Below the pieces are notes generated by a model, which did not search any database, was not told the DNA's origin, and saw only the letters and a program-made list of their open reading frames with translations. A stretch of DNA of 6,516 bases from Paracoccaceae bacterium. Its GTDB lineage: Bacteria; Pseudomonadota; Alphaproteobacteria; Rhodobacterales; Rhodobacteraceae. This document shows, piece by piece, positions 1-5,845 of the stretch (its first letter is position 1; each line of letters begins with the position of its first letter). The translations under genes were made by a program, and so were the position numbers. Location: NCBI GenBank assembly GCA_011525185.1, contig WTIQ01000048.1, positions 1-6,516 of the forward strand, written 5' to 3'.

Positions 1-735
1 GAGATAGGCGCAGCGCAAATCAGAATCTTACAGTGTTTCGTGTTCCACGCTACCAAGCATGCGCTCAAATATCGCGCGGCCTGACAATTGAAACTTCAAA
101 CCACTGGGATCAAGAATTTGACGAACAACACCGCGCACACGAAATTCAGATGCCATATCAAGCGCTTAGCTCACAATCCTGATATCTCCGAGAAAATCTG
201 AAACAAATAAAGCTGACGCATTGGGCATAAACTCAGTGGGCGCAAGGAGCGCGTAGTCATCGCTCCCTTCATGGCTCAAAAGTTGCGCCATCTTTTCAAT
301 CTGACCAAAGCCCAAAGCAGGTCGCAGCTGTCCATCTGCAAAGCCCACCTTTTCCCCCGCTTTTTCGGCGCTTATCGCAGCAGCAAAGGCGAGCACCGCC
401 CCTCTCCACCGCTTTGAGTGATAGCCTTTGGACTGGTATTGCATCGATGCAGAATTATCGACCCACAGATGCAAGGCCTGCGGCGTTTGCCATTCCAATT
501 GACGAACAAAAAATTGATCTTGTTTGGCCGATCGCCTGTGATCGATCATACGCGGTTCGTCGCTCTGCTCATCAAACGGCCGATACTGCCAAAAGTGTTC
601 ACCATTCCCAGATCGCCGTCGGCCATGCTCACCAAAGACCACAGACCGCGCGAGCCGTTCGGCCTCTAAAAGCAGCGCGCCAGACTGCTCTGATCTTTGT
701 TTTGCTTCAGCATAAAAAGACGGCACAGCACTCAC
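1..735 (-). pseudogene. DUF58 (VWA-like) protein, two in-frame stop codons, runs off the left edge
   Basis: DUF58 proteins are cytoplasmic partners of MoxR ATPases with a VWA-like fold. The frame starts at GTG (735-733), with GAGGG nine bases upstream, and overlaps the MoxR stop as GTGA. Family features follow in order: FGEHGRRRSGNG (residues 34-45), FWQYRP (48-53), a variant IDHRRSA signature (64-70), and a DxSxS metal-site motif, DNSAS (93-97), then FVSDFLGD (177-184). A TAA at 168-166 (codon 190) interrupts the gene. The same frame then continues with family-like sequence (RVRGVVRQILDPSG, FERMLGSVEHETL) up to a second TAA at 30-28 (codon 236), and continues again to the edge (DSDLRCAYL). 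From memory of alphaproteobacterial homologues the spacing is unchanged, so no bases look inserted or lost. I infer a recent nonsense pseudogene. Alternatives are sequencing error or a functional truncated 189-residue product. Confidence 0.8.
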
Positions 736-1739
736 GCAGCAAGACCCTCGCGATCAAGAGTTGTGACTGTCTCCGAGATCACCTGTCTTAGACTAATCCC
801 CTGCGTGCGAGCCGAAAATTTCAAAGACATACGATGCACTAACACCGGATAGGCCAAGGCGAGTACGTCATCAATATTTGCAGCCGCGCGTCCCTCAATA
901 AGCGCCTTCGCGCGTGACATCAATATAAGGGATTGCGCGGCGCGCGTCCCTGGTCCCCAGTTTACTGACGATTTTACCAGCTCACTTGCCGTGTCATCAT
1001 CTGGTCGCAAGCCACGCACCAAGGCAAGGATCATAGCAAGCGTTGCATCGCCCACTGGCATTTGGCGGACCAAACGCTGCACCGATAGGAGTGATGGAAC
1101 GGCAAAAATACGCGACGCCTGCTCTTCACTTACGCCTGTAGTGGCCAAGAGGATATCCTGCTCTGTGTCCCGATCTGGGTAATCAATATCTATCTGTGCA
1201 AGAAAGCGGTCGAGTTGCGCCTCTGGCAGCGGATATGTGCCCTCTTGCTCGATTGGGTTTTGCGTGGCCAACACATGAAAGGGTTGTGCTAAGGGGCGAT
1301 CGGAGCCAGCAATACTCACCTGTCTCTCTTGCATTGCTTGCAGTAATGCAGACTGCGTGCGGGGGCTGGCACGGTTGATCTCGTCGGCCATCAAAAGCTC
1401 TGTAAAAACAGGCCCCTCAACAAACTTAAAGCGGCGTTCACCAGAGGCTTCTGTTTGCAGAATTTCAGAGCCTAAAATATCTGCAGGCATCAGGTCTGGA
1501 GTAAATTGTACCCGGTTGGTTTTTAGACCCATAACAGTTCCAAAGGTTTCAACCAATCGCGTTTTGCCAAGCCCTGGCAATCCAACGAGCAATGCATGCC
1601 CCCCCGACAAAATCGCGGCAAGCGTCAAATCAACCACGTCCCTCTGACCGATAAATCGCGCAGAAATTGCATGCTTGGACTTCTCAAGCATCTCCGCTAC
1701 TCTATCTAACTCGACAGTGGGTAGTGTGGGGTCCGTCAT
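732..1739 (-). CDS. MoxR-family AAA+ ATPase
   Basis: This is a cytoplasmic AAA+ ATPase of the MoxR family, chaperone-like proteins thought to remodel or metallate partners, usually encoded beside DUF58/VWA proteins. The product has 335 residues, normal for the family, and every motif looks intact: Walker A GLPGLGKT (about 53-60), Walker B LLMADEINRASP (115-126), sensor 1 LATQNP (157-162), the EAQLDRF arginine-finger region (173-179) and sensor 2 GPGTRA (262-267). I chose ATG at 1739-1737 because GGAG lies six bases upstream (1749-1746). An in-frame TTG at 1751 would add four residues but would place that GGAG inside the gene. The stop TGA (734-732) overlaps the GTG of the downstream DUF58 gene, indicating translational coupling. 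A perfect TATAAT lies just upstream at 1774-1769. The family assignment is secure; the cellular client is unknown. Confidence 0.96.
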   Translation of the reverse strand: MTDPTLPTVELDRVAEMLEKSKHAISARFIGQRDVVDLTLAAILSGGHALLVGLPGLGKTRLVETFGTVMGLKTNRVQFTPDLMPADILGSEILQTEASGERRFKFVEGPVFTELLMADEINRASPRTQSALLQAMQERQVSIAGSDRPLAQPFHVLATQNPIEQEGTYPLPEAQLDRFLAQIDIDYPDRDTEQDILLATTGVSEEQASRIFAVPSLLSVQRLVRQMPVGDATLAMILALVRGLRPDDDTASELVKSSVNWGPGTRAAQSLILMSRAKALIEGRAAANIDDVLALAYPVLVHRMSLKFSARTQGISLRQVISETVTTLDREGLAA

Positions 1740-1768
1740 GACATGCTCCAATTAACTGCTACGCTCTA

Positions 1769-1797
1769 ATTATAGTTTTAAAGCGCACAACAGAAAT
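1769..1797 (-). promoter_or_regulatory. Probable promoter of the moxR operon, with perfect -10
   Basis: Read on the minus strand, TATAAT occupies 1774-1769, which would place a transcript start near 1762 and leave a leader of about 23 bases before the MoxR ATG. No good -35 box lies at the usual 16-18 base distance, so this may be a weak or activator-dependent promoter. The same AT-rich core read on the plus strand contains TATAGT (1771-1776), which could serve as the -10 of the divergent DUF1285 gene. The two promoters would then overlap almost completely. Confidence 0.45.
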
Positions 1798-1807
1798 GGC
1801 AAAAAGA

Positions 1808-2407
1808 ATGAGCGGTGAAAAAATAACAAAATCGTCAGCCGAGGGCATAGCAACAGCCGCGCGGGCGGCCAGTGATGGGCGCTCCTTGCCCCCTGTGCAT
1901 CTATGGAATCCCCCATTTTGTGGTGACCTAGATATGCGTATCGCACGTGATGGCACATGGTTTTACCTCGGCACACCAATCGGCCGCTTCGAGCTTGTGA
2001 AACTTTTTTCTTCGATTTTGCGAAAAGACGGAGAGAAGTATTTTCTCGTCACACCTGTTGAAAAAGTGGGCATTACTGTCGAAGACGCGCCATTTGTGGC
2101 TGTAGATTTTACCGTCAAGTCGGAAGGGACTGGACAAATCTTGTGCTTTGAAACCCACGTGGGGGATTTCTCGGTGGCAAGCGCGGAAAACCCGATCCGC
2201 GTCGAAAGAGATGCATGCACTGGAGAACCGTCGCCCTACATCCACATTCGCGCGGGCCTAGAAGCGCTCATCGACCGCAAAAGTTTTTACAGGCTTATTG
2301 ATTTGTGTGAACATCAATCAGTTGACCAAGAAATGTGGTTTGGCGTGATGTCATCGGGCACATTTTTTCCGATTATTCCCTCAAACGAACTTGATGTTGA
2401 CCCATAG
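1808..2407 (+). CDS. DUF1285 domain-containing protein
   Basis: This is a soluble protein of about 199 residues that matches the DUF1285 family, whose function is unknown. Recognised family features are PPVHLWNPPFCGDLDMRI (28-45), RDGTWFYLGTPIGR (47-60), the LVTPVEKVGI-VEDAPFVAV stretch (80-99) and a C-terminal block IHIRAGLEALIDRKSFY (145-161). It has no signal peptide or membrane segment. There are two close start candidates, ATG at 1796 and ATG at 1808. Neither has a clear Shine-Dalgarno. I prefer 1808 because remembered homologues begin close to MSG; the earlier start adds only MAKR. It is divergent from the MoxR operon across about 68 bases, and the lipoprotein starts 47 bases downstream. 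The stop is TAG. The family call is strong; the biological role is not known. Confidence 0.9.
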   Translation: MSGEKITKSSAEGIATAARAASDGRSLPPVHLWNPPFCGDLDMRIARDGTWFYLGTPIGRFELVKLFSSILRKDGEKYFLVTPVEKVGITVEDAPFVAVDFTVKSEGTGQILCFETHVGDFSVASAENPIRVERDACTGEPSPYIHIRAGLEALIDRKSFYRLIDLCEHQSVDQEMWFGVMSSGTFFPIIPSNELDVDP

Positions 2408-2454
2408 ACGTGCGCTTTGTAGCGTCAAATTGCATTTAGCCGAAAGGAAGACCC

Positions 2455-2529
2455 ATGCGCGTTTTATTGCTCCTGACTGTGTTGGCAACTCTGACAGCCT
2501 GCGATGTGCCACTCATACCTGGCATCTAA
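2455..2529 (+). CDS. Tiny lipoprotein (24 residues)
   Basis: The reading frame begins at an ATG preceded by AAAGGAAG (2443-2450; AGGA six bases from the start), one of the best ribosome-binding sites in the window, and ends at TAA. The product is a short positively charged start (MR), a hydrophobic run rich in leucine (4-13), then a lipobox LTAC with the acylated cysteine at residue 16. The mature peptide has only nine residues: C-D-V-P-L-I-P-G-I. It would be exported and lipid-anchored in the envelope. An aspartate at +2 retains lipoproteins in the inner membrane in E. coli, but the rule is uncertain in alphaproteobacteria. The gene may be co-transcribed with DUF1285, 47 bases upstream. Similar-sized lipoproteins (entericidin-like) exist, but I cannot assign a family with certainty. 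Confidence 0.7.
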   Translation: MRVLLLLTVLATLTACDVPLIPGI

Positions 2530-2590
2530 TCCCTAGCCAGATGTAGAAGTCGGCATCACTCTTTGCGTCACCTCATAGACTTCAGTCATT

Positions 2591-2622
2591 TTGACAATTT
2601 TAGTTTGTCGTGCAAACGTAAA
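2591..2622 (+). promoter_or_regulatory. Candidate promoter upstream of the peptidoglycan-binding-like protein
   Basis: A perfect -35 hexamer TTGACA lies at 2591-2596 in the 122-base gap before the gene starting at 2652. The -10 is poor: at a 17-base spacing the sequence is AAACGT (2614-2619), and slightly further on CGTAAA (2617-2622). The position suits a leader of about 25 bases. Support comes mainly from the -35 and the location. Confidence 0.3.
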
Positions 2623-2651
2623 CCAGCTGCAATGTGACTGAGGCAAGATCG

Positions 2652-3878
2652 ATGGTACCGTCACAAGTCAAAGCATGGCTTAAAAAACCTATGCGCTTTC
2701 TGATGATCGCGGGGATCATTGCCGTATTTGGGACGTTCCACATCAGCGCTGTGTCTGCCGACACAACAAAAAAACCGAACATCCAAACACTGCAAGAAAG
2801 CTTAAATTTCTTTGGCTTCAGCGCTGGAGAGCCTGATGGCATATGGGGGCCGCAAAGCAAAGCAGCTCTCTTAAGAGCCGAGCAATGTTTGCGCCCGATT
2901 TACGGGGCTTCAAACGACCAGCACTCCAAAACTTTTTTAACCGACGCCCATGCATATTTCAAAACAAGCGCCACTTCTGGCTCTTGTTTGTTACTCAAAA
3001 CCTACGCGCGCCAAAGCTATGAGTGCCCCAGCCATGAATGGTCACCCGTTTTGATGTGCACGACTAAAGACCGTCCAATGCGGGCCTCGCTCTGTGTACA
3101 ATCTACAACAATACGTTTCGCATTTGGCGCCCCCAATCAGATGCCAGATCACCTCACCTACCGCCCTACTCTTGAGAGTTACACACCTTGGGTGGAGACA
3201 GGGACAGGCCGTGAAAGGGCCATCTTAGTCTCGTCCGAAAACACAGCTGTACGTCTTTTTGCACGTTCCAAATTTAATAAAAAACAGATCGAGACAGGAA
3301 TAGATCTCATAGAAAACAATACACTTGTCGAGACTATTGCCTGTGAGCCACACGAAAGCCAATCGGCATTTAATGCAATTGAGCAAGAGCTCAGCCTCGC
3401 AGGAATCTGTTGGAACGAAGCGCCACAAGAATGGGGCACCTGTACAAAAGAAGGGGGATGGGCACGCTACGTCAGTGGCCCCGTTTTTCCAATGGAAGCC
3501 TATCAACTCGGAGAGTTTTCCGCACCCTGTGATATGGCAGAGGGCGAAGAGCAGGCAATTGCTGCCTATGAATTTGGCCTTTATGTCCAAGAGCTTGTAC
3601 GGAGCGAAGACCTCGCCTCTCTTTATGATAATATCCACGGCGCTTTGATCAAAGGGCCCACCAAATCGGATGCGTTAGAACATGGGTTTAAACACTTTTT
3701 TAGCGATAAATGGGTCGAAACTTTATTGAATATTGAACCGCAATGCACTCCCATTGGGACACGAGGCTATATGCTTGGGCGGGGTTTGATCTGGTTTGAC
3801 ATGATCCAAGATAAAACGCAGGAGGGGACTAAAAACAAATGGTCCATCATTTCCATTAACAATGATATCGAACCCTAA
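2652..3878 (+). CDS. Secreted protein with peptidoglycan-binding-like domain
   Basis: The product has about 408 residues. ATG at 2652 is preferred because GAGG (2640-2643) sits eight bases upstream; GTG at 2634 would add six residues. The N-terminus has a basic stretch (KAWLKK), then a hydrophobic segment (about 15-34) ending AVSA before DT, a plausible signal-peptidase I site near residue 36. Next comes a peptidoglycan-binding-like repeat (about 44-76) with the typical LQ-LNFFGF-aGepDGiWGPqSkaAL pattern. The remainder is unassigned. A middle block (about 143-232) has a CVQS-RFAFG-TPW-GTGRERA-ACEP pattern, and the end has CTPIGTRGYMLGRGLIWFD followed by WSIISIN, reminiscent of NTF2-like C-terminal strands. 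It carries many cysteines, as in periplasmic disulfide proteins. It probably acts in the periplasm or at the cell wall; no catalytic residues are recognised. It converges on the next gene, with overlapping stop codons. Confidence 0.85.
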   Translation: MVPSQVKAWLKKPMRFLMIAGIIAVFGTFHISAVSADTTKKPNIQTLQESLNFFGFSAGEPDGIWGPQSKAALLRAEQCLRPIYGASNDQHSKTFLTDAHAYFKTSATSGSCLLLKTYARQSYECPSHEWSPVLMCTTKDRPMRASLCVQSTTIRFAFGAPNQMPDHLTYRPTLESYTPWVETGTGRERAILVSSENTAVRLFARSKFNKKQIETGIDLIENNTLVETIACEPHESQSAFNAIEQELSLAGICWNEAPQEWGTCTKEGGWARYVSGPVFPMEAYQLGEFSAPCDMAEGEEQAIAAYEFGLYVQELVRSEDLASLYDNIHGALIKGPTKSDALEHGFKHFFSDKWVETLLNIEPQCTPIGTRGYMLGRGLIWFDMIQDKTQEGTKNKWSIISINNDIEP

Positions 3879-4048
3879 AAGCCAGATTTAAAACCACTCA
3901 TTGTGTTTTTTAACCGAGCGGGCACGTAGGTTTGCTCACCATCTTGCCAGTTTTTTGGTTTGGCATTTGATTTTAACATGGGCGTAATGGCGTATAGCCC
4001 GCCCGCCAAACAAACCAACAGACCGATAACCACCAGAAATGCTTTCAT
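3875..4048 (-). CDS. Small single-span membrane protein (57 residues)
   Basis: The protein starts at ATG 4048-4046, with AGGG six to nine bases upstream. An in-frame TTG at 4090 would add 14 residues but lacks support. Residues 3-24 form a hydrophobic segment (AFLVVIGLLVCLAGGLYAI), followed by a basic, soluble tail of about 33 residues containing KPKNWQDGEQ and ending SGFKSGF. The cysteine at 13 does not fit a lipobox, because valine precedes it, so this is more likely an inner-membrane anchor or uncleaved signal. Its stop (TAG, 3877-3875) overlaps the TAA of the convergent gene. It is divergent from the M20 hydrolase across about 217 bases. I do not recognise the family. The hydrophobic N-terminus, plausible ribosome-binding site and fit between neighbours argue that it is real. 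Confidence 0.65.
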   Translation of the reverse strand: MKAFLVVIGLLVCLAGGLYAITPMLKSNAKPKNWQDGEQTYVPARLKNTMSGFKSGF

Positions 4049-4053
4049 TGAGA

Positions 4054-4086
4054 ACCCTGTGACCCTGCTTACTGTCCTGACAGGGT
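4054..4086 (-). promoter_or_regulatory. Inverted and direct repeats over the RBS of the small membrane protein
   Basis: On the minus strand the leader reads ACCCTG (4086-4081), a 13-base spacer, CAGGGT (4067-4062), two bases, CAGGGT (4059-4054), then TCTCA and the ATG. ACCCTG can pair with either CAGGGT copy. The second copy contains the AGGG that serves as ribosome-binding site, so the alternatives would expose or hide it. The spacer also holds CTGTC-CT-GACAG, a possible protein-binding dyad. The repeats are exact in the sequence; any switching role is inference. Confidence 0.3.
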
Positions 4087-4200
4087 ACAAAAATTATCAA
4101 AATTTACAAGTTTTGTCATCAAAGCCCACTTCGTATATTCTGTGTATCTTCATATTTTCAAAAAAGTGATTGTAGTGTGCATGGGTTTCAGGCTTAGCTC

Positions 4201-4260
4201 AGTGCAAAGCAGCACAGTATAAATCAACTCAATATAAATCAGCTTAGTGCAACAAGGAGA
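4201..4260 (+). repeat. Degenerate 15-base tandem repeat before the M20 gene
   Basis: Four consecutive 15-base rows align: 4201-4215, 4216-4230, 4231-4245 and 4246-4260. The two central rows match at 12 of 15 positions and each carries TATAAATCA. The first row matches the second at about 10 of 15. The last shares AGTGCAA with the first and ends in the ribosome-binding site AAGGAGA (4254-4260), five bases before the ATG of the hydrolase. The TATAAAT units (4218-4224, 4233-4239) could act as -10 boxes, but no convincing -35 accompanies them. Confidence 0.5.
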
Positions 4261-4265
4261 GCCAA

Positions 4266-5432
4266 ATGAATATTCTACCAGTGATCCAAGCAGCCGAACC
4301 CGAATTACGTGAGCTCTATCAAGATTTGCATCGCCATCCAGAAATTGGCTTTGAAGAAACACGCACCAGTAAAATCGTAGCAGAAAAGCTCACGGAATAC
4401 GGGGTGGATGAAGTTCACACTGGGCTTGGTAAAACTGGTGTTATTGGGATCATTCATGGGAAATCACGGGGCAATCGGCGCGTCGGTCTGCGCGCAGATA
4501 TGGATGCATTGCCGATCCACGAAGCCAGCGGCGTCGAATTTTCTTCGCAAAATAGTGGCAAAATGCATGCCTGTGGCCATGATGGACATACCACTATGCT
4601 GCTCGGCGCTGCTAAGCATCTCGCGGCAACACGCGAATTTGATGGCACCGCGATCATGATCTTTCAACCCGCCGAAGAAGGGCTTGGCGGCGCACGTCAG
4701 ATGATTGCAGACGGGCTCTTTGAGCAATTTCCCTGCGATGAAGTTTACGGGATGCACAATTATCCCAATGGAAAGCCAGGTCAATTTGACATCTGCAAAG
4801 GCGTTGCAATGGCAGGGGCGGATTTCTTTGACATCGAAATCAAGGGACTGGGCAGTCATGCCGCAATGCCACAAGCCTCAAAAGATACCGTGGTCATTGC
4901 ATCTGCTCTTGTCGGTCAATTGCAAACCATCGTGAGCCGCAATGTTGCACCCCTTGACAGTTGTGTAATGTCAGTGACTCAAATTCATGCAGGCTCGGCC
5001 TATAATGTGGTTCCAGAACATGCAACACTCAACGGCACGATCCGTTATTTCAAAGATGAGGTCGCAGATCTCGTCAAAGAGCGCATGACGAAAATTTGTG
5101 ACGGCCTCGCTCTGGCTTATGGCGCAGAGATCAAAATTGCGTTTCGCAATATTTTCAACGTTCTCATCAACGATGACAAATTGTCAGACGCCTATATGGA
5201 CGCTGCGGCTGATATTTTAGGGCCAGAGAATGTTTCAGACGATGCCGCCCCCGCCACAGGCTCAGAGGATTTTGCCGATATGCTACAGGTCGTGCCGGGG
5301 GCCTATTGCCGGATTGGCCATACGGGCACGATAGGCCTTCACAACCCTGCTTTTGTTTTGGGACAAGAGATTTTAACACAGGGCGCCTCTGTCATGGCGC
5401 GTCTCGTAGAAAAGCGGCTGGCACTGAGTTAG
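4266..5432 (+). CDS. M20-family metal-dependent amidohydrolase (hippurate hydrolase-like)
   Basis: This 388-residue cytoplasmic enzyme belongs to the M20 peptidase/amidohydrolase family, which hydrolyses N-acyl or amide bonds of small substrates such as N-acyl amino acids or hippurate with two metal ions. The full set of active-site elements is visible: DLHRHPEIGFEE (20-31), GLRADMDALP (74-83), HACGHDGH with metal ligands C103 and H105 (101-108), QPAEEG with catalytic E137 and ligand E138, MHNYP with H164, the lid/dimerisation domain (about 180-290) with GLGSHAAMPQ and its H198, GSEDF (332-336), and GLHNPAF with H359. The start is secure: AAGGAGA lies five bases upstream. The stop is TAG. It is a single gene, divergent from the small membrane protein and convergent with tctA. 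The exact substrate cannot be told; hippurate, indole-acetyl amino acid or N-acetyl-diaminopimelate hydrolases share this layout. Confidence 0.95.
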   Translation: MNILPVIQAAEPELRELYQDLHRHPEIGFEETRTSKIVAEKLTEYGVDEVHTGLGKTGVIGIIHGKSRGNRRVGLRADMDALPIHEASGVEFSSQNSGKMHACGHDGHTTMLLGAAKHLAATREFDGTAIMIFQPAEEGLGGARQMIADGLFEQFPCDEVYGMHNYPNGKPGQFDICKGVAMAGADFFDIEIKGLGSHAAMPQASKDTVVIASALVGQLQTIVSRNVAPLDSCVMSVTQIHAGSAYNVVPEHATLNGTIRYFKDEVADLVKERMTKICDGLALAYGAEIKIAFRNIFNVLINDDKLSDAYMDAAADILGPENVSDDAAPATGSEDFADMLQVVPGAYCRIGHTGTIGLHNPAFVLGQEILTQGASVMARLVEKRLALS

Positions 5433-5434
5433 AG

Positions 5435-5460
5435 CCTACCCAGCCAAAGTAGGACCTTTT
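5435..5460 (+). terminator. Weak hairpin after the M20 gene
   Basis: CCTAC (5435-5439) can pair with GTAGG (5449-5453) around a nine-base loop. It is followed by ACCTTTTCAT, which contains only four consecutive T. The position, three bases after the stop codon, fits an intrinsic terminator, but the five-pair stem and short T run make it weak. Confidence 0.3.
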
Positions 5461-5605
5461 CATAATAGAACCCAAATTAGGGATTAGAAATTAAGGGAGG
5501 TCCCTATAGCGATTTCACGTAATTTTGAGTCACTGCAAGCGCTACACGTGTTTGATTTTCCGTATCTTTGAACTGGAAAAATCTATCAAAAACCCATGCA
5601 TACCG

Positions 5606-5672
5606 CAGCTTCCATTTTGAAATAAGGGCCGCGATTGCCTAGGTAGGCGCGCGCCTGCCATGATGGAGCCAT
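5606..5672. repeat. GC-rich imperfect direct repeat, copy A
   Basis: This copy aligns with 5702-5769 at a 96-base offset. The core 5617-5666 matches about three quarters of positions, and weaker similarity extends left to the CAG at 5606. Shared blocks include GGGCCGCG, GGTAGGCGCG and ATGATG. It contains a perfect 12-base palindrome, AGGCGCGCGCCT (5645-5656), and shares CGCGCCTGCC (5650-5659) with the arm of the hairpin at 5818-5827. It is much richer in GC than the flanks. Both the palindromic character and the similar translation of the two copies on the minus strand are compatible with a dispersed intergenic repeat; copies elsewhere in the genome cannot be checked here. Confidence 0.6.
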
Positions 5673-5701
5673 TTCGAATTTCGTCAGACCTCTGCTTTAA
5701 G

Positions 5702-5769
5702 CAGTTCACGCTTAGAAAAGAGGGCCGCGGCTGCCTGGGTAGGCGCGAGCGTACGATGATGAAACCCAT
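5702..5769. repeat. GC-rich imperfect direct repeat, copy B
   Basis: This is the second copy of the element at 5606-5672, in the same orientation. It carries the palindrome GCCGCGGC (5724-5731) but has lost the 12-base palindrome of copy A. One base is inserted near its right end relative to copy A. On the minus strand it reads APTQAAAALFSKREL in the frame where copy A reads APT-stop-AIAALISKWKL. Confidence 0.6.
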
Positions 5770-5817
5770 GAAAAGCGCCCGCAAGACTTATATATTGCAA
5801 TAAATTGATATAGTAAA

Positions 5818-5845
5818 CGCGCCTGCCGAGGGGCAGGCAGGCGCG
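5818..5845 (-). terminator. Strong GC-rich hairpin, probable terminator of the tctA operon
   Basis: CGCGCCTGCC (5818-5827) and GGCAGGCGCG (5836-5845) form a perfect ten-pair stem around an eight-base loop. On the minus strand it is followed by TTTACTATATCAATTT, T-rich but interrupted. It lies 117 bases past the tctA stop in the direction of tctA transcription, which suits an intrinsic terminator. On the plus strand the stem is followed by GC-rich sequence, so it would not terminate the M20 gene. A second small dyad, GGTGG-TAC-CCACC (5850-5862), sits next to it. Confidence 0.5.

Noticed and set aside
28..156. Separate small ORF (ATG 156) between the two DUF58 stops, 42 codons
   Set aside because: Its residues are simply the next part of DUF58 in the same frame. 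No Shine-Dalgarno precedes the ATG, so reinitiation is unsupported.
414..791. 125-codon plus-strand frame opposite the DUF58 gene
   Set aside because: It is antisense to recognisable DUF58 and MoxR codons, shows no domain or ribosome-binding site, and is a shadow of those frames.
2546..2583. Inverted pair GAAGTC / GACTTC after the small lipoprotein as a terminator
   Set aside because: The six-base arms enclose a 26-base loop and no T-run follows, so it is unlikely to terminate transcription.
5477..5506. TAGGGA / TCCCTA dyad after the M20 gene
   Set aside because: The arms are six bases, the loop about 17, and no T-run follows.
5542..5784. 80-codon minus-strand frame across the repeats (SRLPRQPRP and ARLPRQSRP)
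   Set aside because: It has no ribosome-binding site or signal, and its internal similarity follows from the DNA repeats. Substitutions look more constrained in the neighbouring frame.
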